A DNA stretch of 44,021 nt from an uncultured Gammaproteobacteria bacterium (lineage in GTDB: Bacteria; Pseudomonadota; Gammaproteobacteria; Chromatiales; Chromatiaceae). The translations under genes and the position numbers were made by a program. The stretch lies in contig CALAZS010000122.1 in NCBI GenBank assembly GCA_937926265.1, positions 1-44,021 on the forward strand. The letters are read 5' to 3'. Each line of letters starts with the position of its first letter. Within the stretch, counting starts at the first letter, position 1. The notes below the pieces were generated by a model. It did no database searches, was not told the origin of the DNA, and worked only from the letters and a program-made list of their open reading frames with translations. Of this stretch, positions 32,325 through 41,538 are shown in pieces.

Positions 32325-33839
32325 TCAGGTGGTTAGTTCAGAAATTTTTACACGCCATTCAGCCGGGCCGCTTTGATGAACCGATTTACCAGTACTGTCT
32401 ACTGCGACGGTGACAGGCATATCTTCAACATCAAACTCGCGAATAGCTTCCATACCCAGGTCTTCAAAAGCGACGATTCGGGCTGATTTGATTGCCTGGG
32501 AAACCAGGTAAGCAGCGCCACCAACAGCCATCAGGTAAACGGCTTTGTGTTTTTTAATCGCCTCAATTGCAACCGGCCCACGTTCAGCCTTGCCTATCAT
32601 GCCAATCAAACCGGTTTCGCTAAGCATCATCTCGGTAAATTTATCCATACGGGTTGCGGTGGTAGGGCCTGCAGGGCCAACTACTTCATCCCGAACCGGA
32701 TCAACGGGACCAACGTAATAAATAAAGCGGTTGGTTAAATCTACACCATCAGGAAGTGGTTCACCTTTGGCAATCAGGTCTGCTATGCGTTTGTGGGCGG
32801 CATCGCGTCCGGTAAGCATCTTACCACTCAACAAAAGCCGGTCGCCGGGTTGCCATGCTTCGATATCTGCCCTGGTGACTTCATCAAGATTGACGCGTTT
32901 TGTGTCTTCAGAAATCTCCCAGGTGATGTCCGGCCAGTCACTTAATGCAGGTGGTGTTAATTCAACAGGACCGCTTCCATCGAGTTCGAATTCAATATGA
33001 CGGGTAGCCGCACAGTTTGGAATCATGCCGACCGGCAGGGAAGCTGCATGGGTAGGAAAGTCAGCAATTTTAACGTCCAAAACGGTTGTCATGCCGCCAA
33101 GTCCCTGCGCACCAATACCCAGGGCATTAATTTTTTCATATAGCTCAAGGCGTAATTCTTCTGCTCTGCTGGAAGGCCCTTTATCCATAAGATCCTGGAT
33201 ATCAACCGGTTCCATTAAAGATTCTTTTGCCAGCAGCATGGCTTTCTCTGCAGTACCGCCGACACCAATTCCGAGCATGCCGGGAGGGCACCAGCCGGCG
33301 CCCAGAGTGGGAATGGTTTCCAGTACCCAGTCAACCAGAGAACTGCTCGGGTTAAGGACGGTAAAGCGTGACTTGTTTTCAGAACCGCCACCCTTGGCAG
33401 CAAGTTTGACATGTACACTGTCACCTTTAACCAGGCGTGTATGAACAATCGCAGGCGTATTGTCGCCGGTGTTTTTTCGTGTACCCAATGGATCTGCAAC
33501 CATTGAGGCACGTAGCAGGTTATCCGGGTGGTTATAAGCCTGGCTGACACCAAGGTTGACCATTTCCTCAATGCTGAGTTGAGTGTCAAACCTGACATCC
33601 ATGCCGATATCAAGAAATACCACGGCAGAGCCTGTGTCCTGGCAGATCGGTCTATGGCCATCAGCACACATGCGCGAATTGACCAGTATCTGGGCAATGG
33701 CGTCCCTGGCTGCCGGAGACTGTTCTTTTAGATAGGCCTGGTAAAGCGAATCAATATAGTCTTTAGGATGATAATAAGAGATGAACTGAAAGCCATTGGC
33801 GATACTTTCAACAAAGTCGTCCTGGGATATCTTTGTCAT
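32325..33839 (-). CDS. Fumarate hydratase class I ([4Fe-4S])
   Basis: Interconverts fumarate and malate in the TCA cycle, using an oxygen-sensitive [4Fe-4S] cluster. At 504 residues it is somewhat shorter than FumA/FumB of E. coli (548). The alpha part has CADGHRPICQDTGSAVVFLD (C66 is a likely cluster ligand) and AGWCPPGMLGIGVGGTAEKA, with a third Cys in MIPNCAATRHIEF; the beta part has LLLSGKMLTGRDAAHKR, YVGPVDP and GPAGPTTATRMDKF. It starts 6 bases after sucB, so oxoglutarate dehydrogenase and fumarase are co-transcribed. Gene symbol fumA or fumB cannot be chosen safely. Confidence 0.93.
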   Translation of the reverse strand: MTKISQDDFVESIANGFQFISYYHPKDYIDSLYQAYLKEQSPAARDAIAQILVNSRMCADGHRPICQDTGSAVVFLDIGMDVRFDTQLSIEEMVNLGVSQAYNHPDNLLRASMVADPLGTRKNTGDNTPAIVHTRLVKGDSVHVKLAAKGGGSENKSRFTVLNPSSSLVDWVLETIPTLGAGWCPPGMLGIGVGGTAEKAMLLAKESLMEPVDIQDLMDKGPSSRAEELRLELYEKINALGIGAQGLGGMTTVLDVKIADFPTHAASLPVGMIPNCAATRHIEFELDGSGPVELTPPALSDWPDITWEISEDTKRVNLDEVTRADIEAWQPGDRLLLSGKMLTGRDAAHKRIADLIAKGEPLPDGVDLTNRFIYYVGPVDPVRDEVVGPAGPTTATRMDKFTEMMLSETGLIGMIGKAERGPVAIEAIKKHKAVYLMAVGGAAYLVSQAIKSARIVAFEDLGMEAIREFDVEDMPVTVAVDSTGKSVHQSGPAEWRVKISELTT

Positions 33840-33845
33840 GGTGTC

Positions 33846-35069
33846 TTAAACGTTTAACAGAAGTCTTGCAGGGTCTTCCAGGCATTCTTTGATGGTAACC
33901 AGGAACTGTACAGCTTCACGACCATCAATTATGCGGTGATCGTAAGACAGTGCCAGGTACATCATCGGACGAATCACGATTTCACCGTTTTCAACAACCG
34001 GGCGCTGCTGAATGTTGTGCATGCCTAGTATTGCGCTTTGTGGTGGATTCAAAATTGGTGTTGATAGCATGGAACCATAGATACCGCCGTTTGAAATGGT
34101 AAAGGTGCCACCATTAAGGTCGTCGTAAGTGAGCGTGCCCTCGCGTGCCTTGACGCCAAGTTGCTTGATGGTTGACTCAATTTCAGCAAATGACATTCTG
34201 TCTGCATCACGCAGAACAGGCACTACCAGGCCGCGCGGTGATCCAACGGCAACACCAATGTCATAATAGCCATGATAAATAATGTCTTTTTCATCAATCG
34301 ATGCGTTCACCACGGTGAAACGTTTTAATGCTTCGATGCTGGCCTTGATGAAAAACGACATAAAGCCCAGGCGCACATCATGTTTCTTTTCAAAGGTTTC
34401 GCGGTACTCTGCCCGAAGACGGTTAACTGCTTCAAGGTTGACTTCGTTGAAGGTGGTCAAAATGGCAGCATTCGATTGTGACTCTACGAGTCTTTCAGCA
34501 ATGCGGGCACGCAGCCTTGTCATCGGTACACGCTGTTCAGGTCTTTCACCTAGTGCAGCAGCTGAAACTAAATCTGCCTGGGGTTTTGCACTTTCGGGTT
34601 CTTTGTCAGCGGGCTCTTTTGAATCAAGGTAAGCCATAACATCCGATTTTAGAATTCGACCGTCTTTGCCGGTGCCCTTTATTTGAGTAGGGTCCAGGTT
34701 CAGTTCCTTAACCAGTTTACGAACCGCCGGTGTTAAAACATCTGCATCTTTGTTGGAAGCAGGCTCATCTGCCTTACTGCCAGCTGTGCTTTCAGATGCT
34801 TTTTCAGCAGTTGCAGCAGCTGCAGCACTGGCACCTTCTTCAAGCCTGGCTAAAAGTTGGCCGGCCTCAACAACATCGCCTTCGTTAAAAAAAGTTTCTG
34901 AGATAACGCCTTCCGCCGTTGCAGTTACCTCGAGTACAACCTTGTCAGTTTCCAGATCTAATATGTTGTCATCGCGTTTGACACTATCACCGGCTTGTTT
35001 GTGCCAGGTGAGTACTGTGGCATCAGTTACCGATTCCGGTAGTGCAGGTACGTTAACATCTATGGTCAT
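33846..35069 (-). CDS. sucB: Dihydrolipoyl succinyltransferase (E2 of 2-oxoglutarate dehydrogenase)
   Basis: Core E2 enzyme that passes the succinyl group from E1 to CoA. The 407-residue product has one lipoyl domain (lipoylated K43 in LDLETDKVVLEV), an Ala/Ser/Glu-rich linker (about 78-108), a peripheral-subunit-binding domain (LTPAVRKLVKELNLDPTQIK onwards, about 111-148), a second linker, and the catalytic domain ending in LSYDHRIIDGREAVQFL with H378 and D382. Its ATG overlaps the sucA stop by 4 bases, giving coupled translation. No lpd or sucCD is in the window. Confidence 0.97.
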   Translation of the reverse strand: MTIDVNVPALPESVTDATVLTWHKQAGDSVKRDDNILDLETDKVVLEVTATAEGVISETFFNEGDVVEAGQLLARLEEGASAAAAATAEKASESTAGSKADEPASNKDADVLTPAVRKLVKELNLDPTQIKGTGKDGRILKSDVMAYLDSKEPADKEPESAKPQADLVSAAALGERPEQRVPMTRLRARIAERLVESQSNAAILTTFNEVNLEAVNRLRAEYRETFEKKHDVRLGFMSFFIKASIEALKRFTVVNASIDEKDIIYHGYYDIGVAVGSPRGLVVPVLRDADRMSFAEIESTIKQLGVKAREGTLTYDDLNGGTFTISNGGIYGSMLSTPILNPPQSAILGMHNIQQRPVVENGEIVIRPMMYLALSYDHRIIDGREAVQFLVTIKECLEDPARLLLNV

Positions 35070-37927
35070 TGTGGCATCCTGGTATTCATGGTTGGGTCAA
35101 TCTGGCCGGTTAAGGCCTGTTCAATCAGTTTTTCCTGTTGTTCTTTGTGCAGTTTGGGATAGCCTACTGCCGGTGCGGCTGATACCGGGCGGCCCACATA
35201 GAACAGGTCCCGGCCAACTTCCATCTGGCGCATAAAGCGATGCTTGATCATATCCCAGGCACCTTGATTTTGTGGTTCTTCCTGGCACCAGATCATTTTG
35301 TCAGCATTTGAATATTGCGCAATGGCTTTACCAAAATCTTCCGCCGGGAAAGGATATAGCTGTTCAATACGAACAATTGCACAATGTTCCAGGGCGCGCG
35401 CCTTACGGCTTTCATGCAATTCATAGTAGAGCTTGCCGGAGCACATGATGATATCGGTGACCTTGATCGGGTCAGGCTCTTCCGGATCCGGGATCACGGT
35501 ATGGAACTTGCCGTCGGTAAATTTATACAGGGGTGAAGCTGCCAGTGGGTGGCGTAATAAGCTTTTAGGTGACATCACGATCAAAGGTCGTCTGAATGGC
35601 CTGATCATCTGTCTTCGGAGTAAATGGAATATTTGTGCGGCACTGCTGGGTACGCATACCTGCTGGTTGTGGTCAGCACTTAACTGCATATAGCGTTCGA
35701 TTCTTGCTGAGGAATGTTCTGCACCCTGACCTTCATAACCGTGGGGAAGGAATAGTGTCAGGCCACAATGCAGCCCCCATTTGCTGTGCGCGGAAGATAT
35801 GAACTGGTCAATAACAACCTGGGCACCGTTGGCAAAGTCACCAAACTGCGCTTCCCAAACAGTTAAAGCTGCAGGCTCGGCAGTTGCGTAACCGTATTCA
35901 TACGCAAGCACGGCTTCTTCAGATAACACGGAGTCGATAATAACAAAGTCGGCCTGGTCTTCCTTCAGGTGTTGAAGGGGGACGTAAGATTCACCGTTTT
36001 CCTGGTTGTGATAAACCGCATGGCGGTGAAAGAAGGTGCCCCTGCCGGAATCCTGGCCTGATATTCTCACCGGGATGCCGGTATCCAGTAACGAGGCATA
36101 AGCCAGAATTTCAGCATATCCCCAGTCGATCATCTGTTCACCGATCGCCATCTTGTGGCGGTTTTCAACGATCTTGGCCAGGCGCGGATGCAACTTGAAT
36201 CCCTCCGGTATTTTTTGCAGTGAATCGGAGTACTCAAGAATTTTTTCATGGGGCAGGTTCGTATCGACCTCCTGCTCCCAGACAGCGTCATGATAATGTG
36301 ACCAGTCAACCAGGTGATACTTGGTCAGATCACATATCACTGGTCTTGCCACCACCATGCCTTTTTCCAGCGCATTGCGGTAATCATCCACCATGCCACT
36401 GTTTTCTTCCGGCGTCATAACGCCCTGGGCAATCAGTTTTTGAGCATAAAGCTCCCGGGTAGTTGGCTGGTTGCGAATTTTTTTGTACATCATTGGCTGT
36501 GTTACAGCCGGTTCGTCTGCCTCGTTATGTCCGTGGCGTCGATAGCAGACCAGGTCAATGATGACATCTTTTCTAAAGCGGTTCCTGAAATCCAACGCCA
36601 GGCGTGTTATAAAAATCACCGCTTCCGGGTCATCACCGTTTACATGAAAAATCGGTGCCTGAACTGTTTTACCGACATCGGTGCAGTAAAGCGTTGAGCG
36701 CGTATCGAGCGGGTTACTGGTGGTAAATCCAATCTGGTTGTTTATTACGATATGTACCGTGCCGCCGGTGGTATAACCCCGGGCCTGTGACATGTTAAAG
36801 CTTTCCATCACCACACCCTGACCGGCAAAGGCCGAGTCGCCATGGATGACAATCGGCAACACCCGGTCACCGGCATGGTCGCCACGTCTATGCTGGCGGG
36901 CCCGGACAGAACCCTGTACTACAGGACCGATGATTTCAAGGTGAGAGGGGTTAAAGCCAAGCGCAACATGCACATTTTTGCCTGGTGTGGTGATGTCGGT
37001 GGAAAAGCCCATGTGATATTTGACATCACCTGCCAGTACATTATCTGAAAGCGATTTATTACCTTCGAATTCGTCAAAAATTTCCTGTGGAGGTTTACCC
37101 AGAATGTTGGTCAGAACATTTAAGCGGCCACGATGCGCCATGCCAATGACGACTTCTTCAATACCTTTATCACCGCAACGCTGAATCAGTTCATCCAGCA
37201 ACGGGATAAGCGATTCTCCGCCTTCCAGTGAAAAACGTTTCTGCCCGACATACTTGGTATGAAGATAACGCTCGAGTCCTTCGGCGGCAGTGATCAGTGT
37301 CATCAGCCAGCGACGGAAATCATCATCAATTTCGGGGGAGATTCTGTAACCTTCCAGGCGTTTCTGAATCCAGCGTTTTTGTTCCGTATCCGTGATATGC
37401 ATGTACTCGGAACCGACCTCGGAACAGTAGACCTCTTCAAGGAAATCGATAATCTGGCGCAGGGTCATCTGCTCGGCTGCATAAAGAGAACCGGTGTTAA
37501 AGGATTTATCAAGATCAGATGGGCTTAAATTATGATATGCCGGAGATAAGTCGGGCACATCTACCCGGTCTCTCAATGCCAAAGGATCCAGGTTGGCATG
37601 CTGATGTCCCCTGACACGATAAGCGTTAATCAATCGTAAAACAGCGGCTTGTTTTTCCGCTGCTTCGGTATTCAGGGTCTGGTAATTACTGCTGGTCGAT
37701 TGACTGATGTTTTTTGCAAGGCTGGCAAAATATTGCTGAATACCGCTATGAGGTACTTCTTTTGTAACCAGTTCGGAATATTTTGGTAACTGGTCAAAAT
37801 GTTTGCGCCAGTCATCACTGACACTATTGGGATCCTGTAAATATTGCTCGTAAATCTCTTCGATAAAATTCGCATTGCTGCCAGACAATGCTGCAGTCGA
37901 GCGGAGAATATCAAGAGGTGTGCTCAT
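35066..37927 (-). CDS. sucA: 2-oxoglutarate dehydrogenase E1 component
   Basis: Thiamine-diphosphate-dependent decarboxylase of the 2-oxoglutarate dehydrogenase complex. The 953-residue product is the standard full length (933 in E. coli). Visible: the E2-binding N-terminus with NANFIEEIYEQYLQDPNSVS, the catalytic-core IGMAHRGRLNVLTNILGKP, LGFNPSHLEIIGPVVQGSVR, HGDSAFAGQGVVMES (Mg2+/TPP region), RHGHNEADEPAVTQPMMY, and the C-terminal FVIIDSVLSEEAVLAYEYGY (E1 catalytic Glu). It opens the operon sucA-sucB-fumarase-ubiA-like. A full-length E1 indicates a complete oxidative TCA cycle, so the organism is not one of the obligate autotrophs that lack this enzyme. Confidence 0.98.
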   Translation of the reverse strand: MSTPLDILRSTAALSGSNANFIEEIYEQYLQDPNSVSDDWRKHFDQLPKYSELVTKEVPHSGIQQYFASLAKNISQSTSSNYQTLNTEAAEKQAAVLRLINAYRVRGHQHANLDPLALRDRVDVPDLSPAYHNLSPSDLDKSFNTGSLYAAEQMTLRQIIDFLEEVYCSEVGSEYMHITDTEQKRWIQKRLEGYRISPEIDDDFRRWLMTLITAAEGLERYLHTKYVGQKRFSLEGGESLIPLLDELIQRCGDKGIEEVVIGMAHRGRLNVLTNILGKPPQEIFDEFEGNKSLSDNVLAGDVKYHMGFSTDITTPGKNVHVALGFNPSHLEIIGPVVQGSVRARQHRRGDHAGDRVLPIVIHGDSAFAGQGVVMESFNMSQARGYTTGGTVHIVINNQIGFTTSNPLDTRSTLYCTDVGKTVQAPIFHVNGDDPEAVIFITRLALDFRNRFRKDVIIDLVCYRRHGHNEADEPAVTQPMMYKKIRNQPTTRELYAQKLIAQGVMTPEENSGMVDDYRNALEKGMVVARPVICDLTKYHLVDWSHYHDAVWEQEVDTNLPHEKILEYSDSLQKIPEGFKLHPRLAKIVENRHKMAIGEQMIDWGYAEILAYASLLDTGIPVRISGQDSGRGTFFHRHAVYHNQENGESYVPLQHLKEDQADFVIIDSVLSEEAVLAYEYGYATAEPAALTVWEAQFGDFANGAQVVIDQFISSAHSKWGLHCGLTLFLPHGYEGQGAEHSSARIERYMQLSADHNQQVCVPSSAAQIFHLLRRQMIRPFRRPLIVMSPKSLLRHPLAASPLYKFTDGKFHTVIPDPEEPDPIKVTDIIMCSGKLYYELHESRKARALEHCAIVRIEQLYPFPAEDFGKAIAQYSNADKMIWCQEEPQNQGAWDMIKHRFMRQMEVGRDLFYVGRPVSAAPAVGYPKLHKEQQEKLIEQALTGQIDPTMNTRMPQ

Positions 37928-38009
37928 AATGGTTATTAAATTTATTCAGTGAGATATCAATAGATTAGCACAGCAAAATTTTTTGGCATCTGCTTGATGG
38001 CATAAAGCT

Positions 38010-38246
38010 TCAAGCTTTGCGGGTTTTTTTCAGTTCCTGTTCGAGTTTGAGATTGTTTAACTGATTGCTCAACTGGTCGTGCATGGCTTCATAGGCCTTG
38101 ACCTGGGCACGTTTGTAAGCGCTGTCAGGTTGATGTTCAATCAGCGAAAAGCGGGCTTCAAAAAAAGCCAGGTTAGCTTCTATCTCGCTGATTTCAGTCA
38201 TCAGGTCTTTAGGTGACTTGTTTGAAGTTTCACTCATGCTGTCCAT
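38010..38246 (-). CDS. Small hypothetical coiled-coil protein (78 aa)
   Basis: A 78-residue hydrophilic protein predicted by eye to be mostly helical: heptad-like LMTEISEIEANLAFFEARFS, then YKRAQVKAYEAMHDQLSNQL and a basic tail LKKTRKA. No Cys, no signal peptide, so cytosolic. The start may be the ATG at 38246 or the one at 38237 (MSETSNK); neither has a clear ribosome binding site. It begins 29 bases after the stop of the SNase-like gene on the same strand, so they may be co-transcribed. I do not recognise a family. Confidence 0.6.
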   Translation of the reverse strand: MDSMSETSNKSPKDLMTEISEIEANLAFFEARFSLIEHQPDSAYKRAQVKAYEAMHDQLSNQLNNLKLEQELKKTRKA

Positions 38247-38275
38247 TTTATACGCTTTTTGAGATCAGGTTCAGG

Positions 38276-38863
38276 TTAGGGTTTGAAAACTGGTGCGTTT
38301 GTCATTGGCTGGGGGATTTGATTTGACCCCCATAACGGATGATGGAACTTTTGGATATACCCCGGTTTCTGTTGCCATAACCCCCGCTTGGCCTGAAAAG
38401 CAGATTCTGCAGCATTGATGTATTTTTGCTGGTCATGCATGCCAATGCCTGTCATTGAATTCGTATCGAGATTGGCAGTGCCTTCATATAGAAGGCGCTC
38501 AGCTACGTCCATGCCGGAATAAAGGACCTGTGCCAGACCAGGCCGGTGAATTTTTAACTGCACTGTTTTTCCGACAAGCAGGGTTTTAAATCGCTGCTTC
38601 AGAACATGAATGGATGCAGCATCTGTATTGAAGGGCCTGATACCGGCAGGTTGAATAAATTGGCGGTTTCCCTGTGAAGAGATGGTTTCCAGGCGCAGGT
38701 CGGAACTGATATTGATTACCTGAACAGTTTTGCTTTTATGATGCCTGTTATCTCTATTGGTATGCTCACCAGAATGCACATAGGTATAGCCAATACTGGA
38801 AGAAAGCAGCAGCAAAACCGAAAGTAATACCCGGCTTTTGGGAATTTGAGTAAATATCCGCAT
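38276..38863 (-). CDS. Exported SNase-like (thermonuclease fold) protein, probably degenerate
   Basis: A 195-residue protein with a signal peptide or anchor (MRIFTQIPKSRVLLSVLLLL, then SSSIGYTY). The region about 55-165 has the order of a staphylococcal-nuclease OB fold: QFIQPAGIRPFN (where nucleases have RLxGIDAPE), LKQRFKTLLVGKTVQLKI, QVLYSGMDVAERLLYEGTAN, and the diagnostic C-terminal helix AESAFQAKRGLWQ. The catalytic Glu of the APE motif and clear catalytic Arg residues are not visible, so nuclease activity is doubtful. Role unknown; perhaps a ligand-binding remnant of the fold. Divergent from the hybrid kinase gene. Confidence 0.6.
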   Translation of the reverse strand: MRIFTQIPKSRVLLSVLLLLSSSIGYTYVHSGEHTNRDNRHHKSKTVQVINISSDLRLETISSQGNRQFIQPAGIRPFNTDAASIHVLKQRFKTLLVGKTVQLKIHRPGLAQVLYSGMDVAERLLYEGTANLDTNSMTGIGMHDQQKYINAAESAFQAKRGLWQQKPGYIQKFHHPLWGSNQIPQPMTNAPVFKP

Positions 38864-38982
38864 GTTGTCTGAGTTAATGAAACCTGAATTTATCTTTTCA
38901 TTCTAGCTGATTTCTATAAAGTTAATCTCCATTATGCCGTTATTTTGTAAAACAAATAATTTCTTCCTGCATCAGGGTTTTT

Positions 38983-40308
38983 ATGAGTGATCTGGAAAAA
39001 CAACTCGAAATTTTTGAACGACGCCTGAAACGGGAAAGAGCAGCCCGTAAGGAAGCGGAACATATTCTCGAAGAACGGGGTCGTGAGTTGTTTTATGCCA
39101 ACAAGTCACTCCGACAGGCTTATGAAAACCAGGAACAGGTAATTGAGGAGCGCACCCAGGCGTTGCGCGAAGCCCGTGATGAGGCATTAAGGGCAAACCG
39201 GGCTAAATCGAGTTTTCTATCCAGTATGAGCCATGAGTTACGTACGCCTCTGAATGCCATAATCGGTTATTCCCAGGTGCTGATGATGGATGAATTATCT
39301 GAAGACCAGGTCGACAGCATCAGGGAAATAGAAACAGCTGGCCAACACCTGCTGAGCCTGATTAACGAGATACTTGACCTGTCCCGGGTTGAAGCCGGAA
39401 AAATGACATTAAGCATAGAAGATGTTTCACTGGAGAATATTTTTGCTGAATGCCAGTCCTTGCAAAAACCAATAGCCGAGCGGTTTTCGATTAAAGTTGA
39501 TTATCAACCATGCAGTTTTTTTGTCAGGGCTGACTACACCCGATTAAAACAGGTGTTGATAAACCTGATATCCAATGCCATCAAATACAATCGTGATAAT
39601 GGCAGTGTCACAGTCAGCGCCCAAACTATTGAAAATGATTTTGTTCGCATCCAGATAGCAGATACCGGCCCGGGTATTCCAGAGGAAAAGCATACGGGCT
39701 TGTTTGAACCATTTAATCGCCTGGGGGCAGAGACCAGTGGTATTGAAGGTACTGGTATCGGCCTGATGATTACTACCCAGTTGACTGAAATGATGGGGGG
39801 GCGTGTTGGCTTTGAGTCAAAAATTGATGTCGGTAGTACCTTTTGGATTGATATGCCTTTGAGTCAGCAAAAACAGGCAGTTGAGGCTGAAATCACTGCA
39901 ACCGAATTAGAAGATATGTCGAACCGGGTTGAAAAAAACAATTCAAAACGTATTCTCTATATCGAAGATAATCCCGCCAATATGCGACTGATGGAGCAGA
40001 TTATTGCCCGTAACGCTGACTATCAACTTATCAAGGCTAATGAGCCTGTTCTGGGTTTGGAAATGGCTGAAAAAGAATCACCCGACCTGGTACTGCTTGA
40101 TATTAACTTACCCGGCATGGATGGTTTTGAAGTACTTGAGAAACTCAAGACTAACCCGGTCACGGAACATTTGCCGGTTATCGCTGTCACAGCCAATGCA
40201 ATGAAGGATAATATCACCCAGGGAGTCGAGGCAGGCTTTGATGATTATCTGACCAAACCACTTGACGTGAAATCCCTGTTATCTACGATTGCCAATTTCA
40301 TGGAATAA
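38983..40308 (+). CDS. Soluble hybrid histidine kinase with receiver domain
   Basis: A 441-residue cytosolic protein with no transmembrane segment and no recognisable sensor domain. Residues 1-75 form a charged coiled coil (FERRLKRERAARKEAEHILE, YANKSLRQAYENQEQ); then HisKA with phospho-acceptor H84 in SHELRTPLNAIIGYS, HATPase with N-box NLISNAIKYN (N198), G1 DTGPGIP (227-233) and G2 GTGIGL (256-261), and a C-terminal receiver (D328/D329-like acidic start in YIEDNPANM, phospho-acceptor D373 in LVLLDINLPGMDG, T403, K425). Signal input must come from a partner protein binding the coiled coil. The same N-terminal pattern occurs in kinases associated with separate sensors. No partner is adjacent; hemH follows after 42 bases. 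Confidence 0.9.
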   Translation: MSDLEKQLEIFERRLKRERAARKEAEHILEERGRELFYANKSLRQAYENQEQVIEERTQALREARDEALRANRAKSSFLSSMSHELRTPLNAIIGYSQVLMMDELSEDQVDSIREIETAGQHLLSLINEILDLSRVEAGKMTLSIEDVSLENIFAECQSLQKPIAERFSIKVDYQPCSFFVRADYTRLKQVLINLISNAIKYNRDNGSVTVSAQTIENDFVRIQIADTGPGIPEEKHTGLFEPFNRLGAETSGIEGTGIGLMITTQLTEMMGGRVGFESKIDVGSTFWIDMPLSQQKQAVEAEITATELEDMSNRVEKNNSKRILYIEDNPANMRLMEQIIARNADYQLIKANEPVLGLEMAEKESPDLVLLDINLPGMDGFEVLEKLKTNPVTEHLPVIAVTANAMKDNITQGVEAGFDDYLTKPLDVKSLLSTIANFME

Positions 40309-40350
40309 AAATCACACCTTAATCAACTTCATATATATCAGGAAAGTCAT

Positions 40351-41445
40351 TTGAAGATCAAAAATGAACCGGATTTCGATCATCGCGAAATCTCCAAAAC
40401 CGGTATTTTGCTAACCAACCTGGGAACCCCCGACAGTTGTGAAACCAGGGATGTCAGGCGTTACTTGAAACAGTTTCTATCAGATCCGCGTGTTGTTGAA
40501 GTGCCGCGCCTTGTCTGGTGGTTTGTATTAAACCTGGTGATTCTTAATACGCGTCCGTCACGATCTGCCAAAGCCTACAGTAAAATCTGGACAGAGCAGG
40601 GTTCTCCTTTGTTGAAAATTTCCCAGGACCAGGCAGATGCCTTGCGCCATGCTTTAAATGAAAAATATCCAGATAGCTTCGAGGTTGTATTGGCCATGCG
40701 TTACGGTAATCCATCCGTTGCTGATGGTCTGGAAGCATTGCGTGCCAGGGGTGTCAGACGAGTATTGGTTTTTCCGTTGTATCCGCAGTACTCGGCATCA
40801 ACCGTTGCTTCAACCTTTGATGCTGTAACCAGTGAATTTCATAACTGGCGCTGGGTACCGGAACTTCGTTTTATCAACCACTATCATGATCATGAAAAAT
40901 ATATCAATGCCCTGGCATCGAGTATACAGAGTTACTGGCAGTCCCATGGGCAGCCGGAAAAACTGTTGATGTCTTTTCATGGCGTGCCCAGGGATTATCT
41001 TGAGAAGGGTGATCCTTATCATTGTGAATGCCACAAAACCGGGCGTTTGCTGGCTGAAAAACTGGGTTTGAATGAAACGCAGTGGCAATTAAGTTTCCAG
41101 TCACGCCTGGGACCGAAAGAATGGCTGAAACCTTACACTGATCAAACGCTGGAAGCGCTTGGTAAAGAAGGTGTGAAAAGTGTCCATGTGGTTTGTCCGG
41201 GTTTTAGCGCAGATTGCCTGGAGACACTTGAAGAGATCGCCATGGAAAACCGGGATGTATTTCTGGAAGCAGGCGGTCAGAACTACGAATATATTCCGTG
41301 CCTGAATGCTGATTCATCCCACGTTGACATGATGCTGAGCCTGGTTGAACAACATACCTGTGGTTGGGACTTGAATACCAGCATGGAGCAACTTCAGGAG
41401 GAAGCAGAGCAACGTAACCAGGCGTATAAAAAGCTCAATGGCTAG
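40351..41445 (+). CDS. hemH: Ferrochelatase
   Basis: Inserts Fe2+ into protoporphyrin IX, last step of protohaem synthesis. The 364-residue product is a little longer than the E. coli enzyme (320). Visible: GILLTNLGTPDSCETRDVRR, the SFHGVPRDYLEKGDPYHCEC motif with the catalytic His, FQSRLGPKEWLKPYTD, and VVCPGFSADCLETLEEIAME with the metal-site Glu. The frame starts at a TTG (40351) with AGGAAAG upstream; no in-frame ATG is better placed. The downstream half contains extra Cys residues (CECHK and in the C-terminal PCLNADSSH segment), but I cannot show an Fe-S cluster. Confidence 0.95.
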   Translation: MKIKNEPDFDHREISKTGILLTNLGTPDSCETRDVRRYLKQFLSDPRVVEVPRLVWWFVLNLVILNTRPSRSAKAYSKIWTEQGSPLLKISQDQADALRHALNEKYPDSFEVVLAMRYGNPSVADGLEALRARGVRRVLVFPLYPQYSASTVASTFDAVTSEFHNWRWVPELRFINHYHDHEKYINALASSIQSYWQSHGQPEKLLMSFHGVPRDYLEKGDPYHCECHKTGRLLAEKLGLNETQWQLSFQSRLGPKEWLKPYTDQTLEALGKEGVKSVHVVCPGFSADCLETLEEIAMENRDVFLEAGGQNYEYIPCLNADSSHVDMMLSLVEQHTCGWDLNTSMEQLQEEAEQRNQAYKKLNG

Positions 41446-41478
41446 AAAGTCAGATGTAAAGACCACATAAAAAAGTCC

Positions 41479-41506
41479 TTGATTATGACAGGGGCTTCAC
41501 TACTAT
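41479..41506 (+). promoter_or_regulatory. Candidate tpx promoter
   Basis: TTGATT (479-484) and TACTAT (501-506) spaced 16 bases lie 32 bases upstream of the tpx start, which has an AGAGGAAT ribosome binding site. Prediction by eye; an OxyR site is not recognisable. Confidence 0.4.
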
Positions 41507-41538
41507 TTTTGACACTTTAACCCACCAGAGGAATTCAC

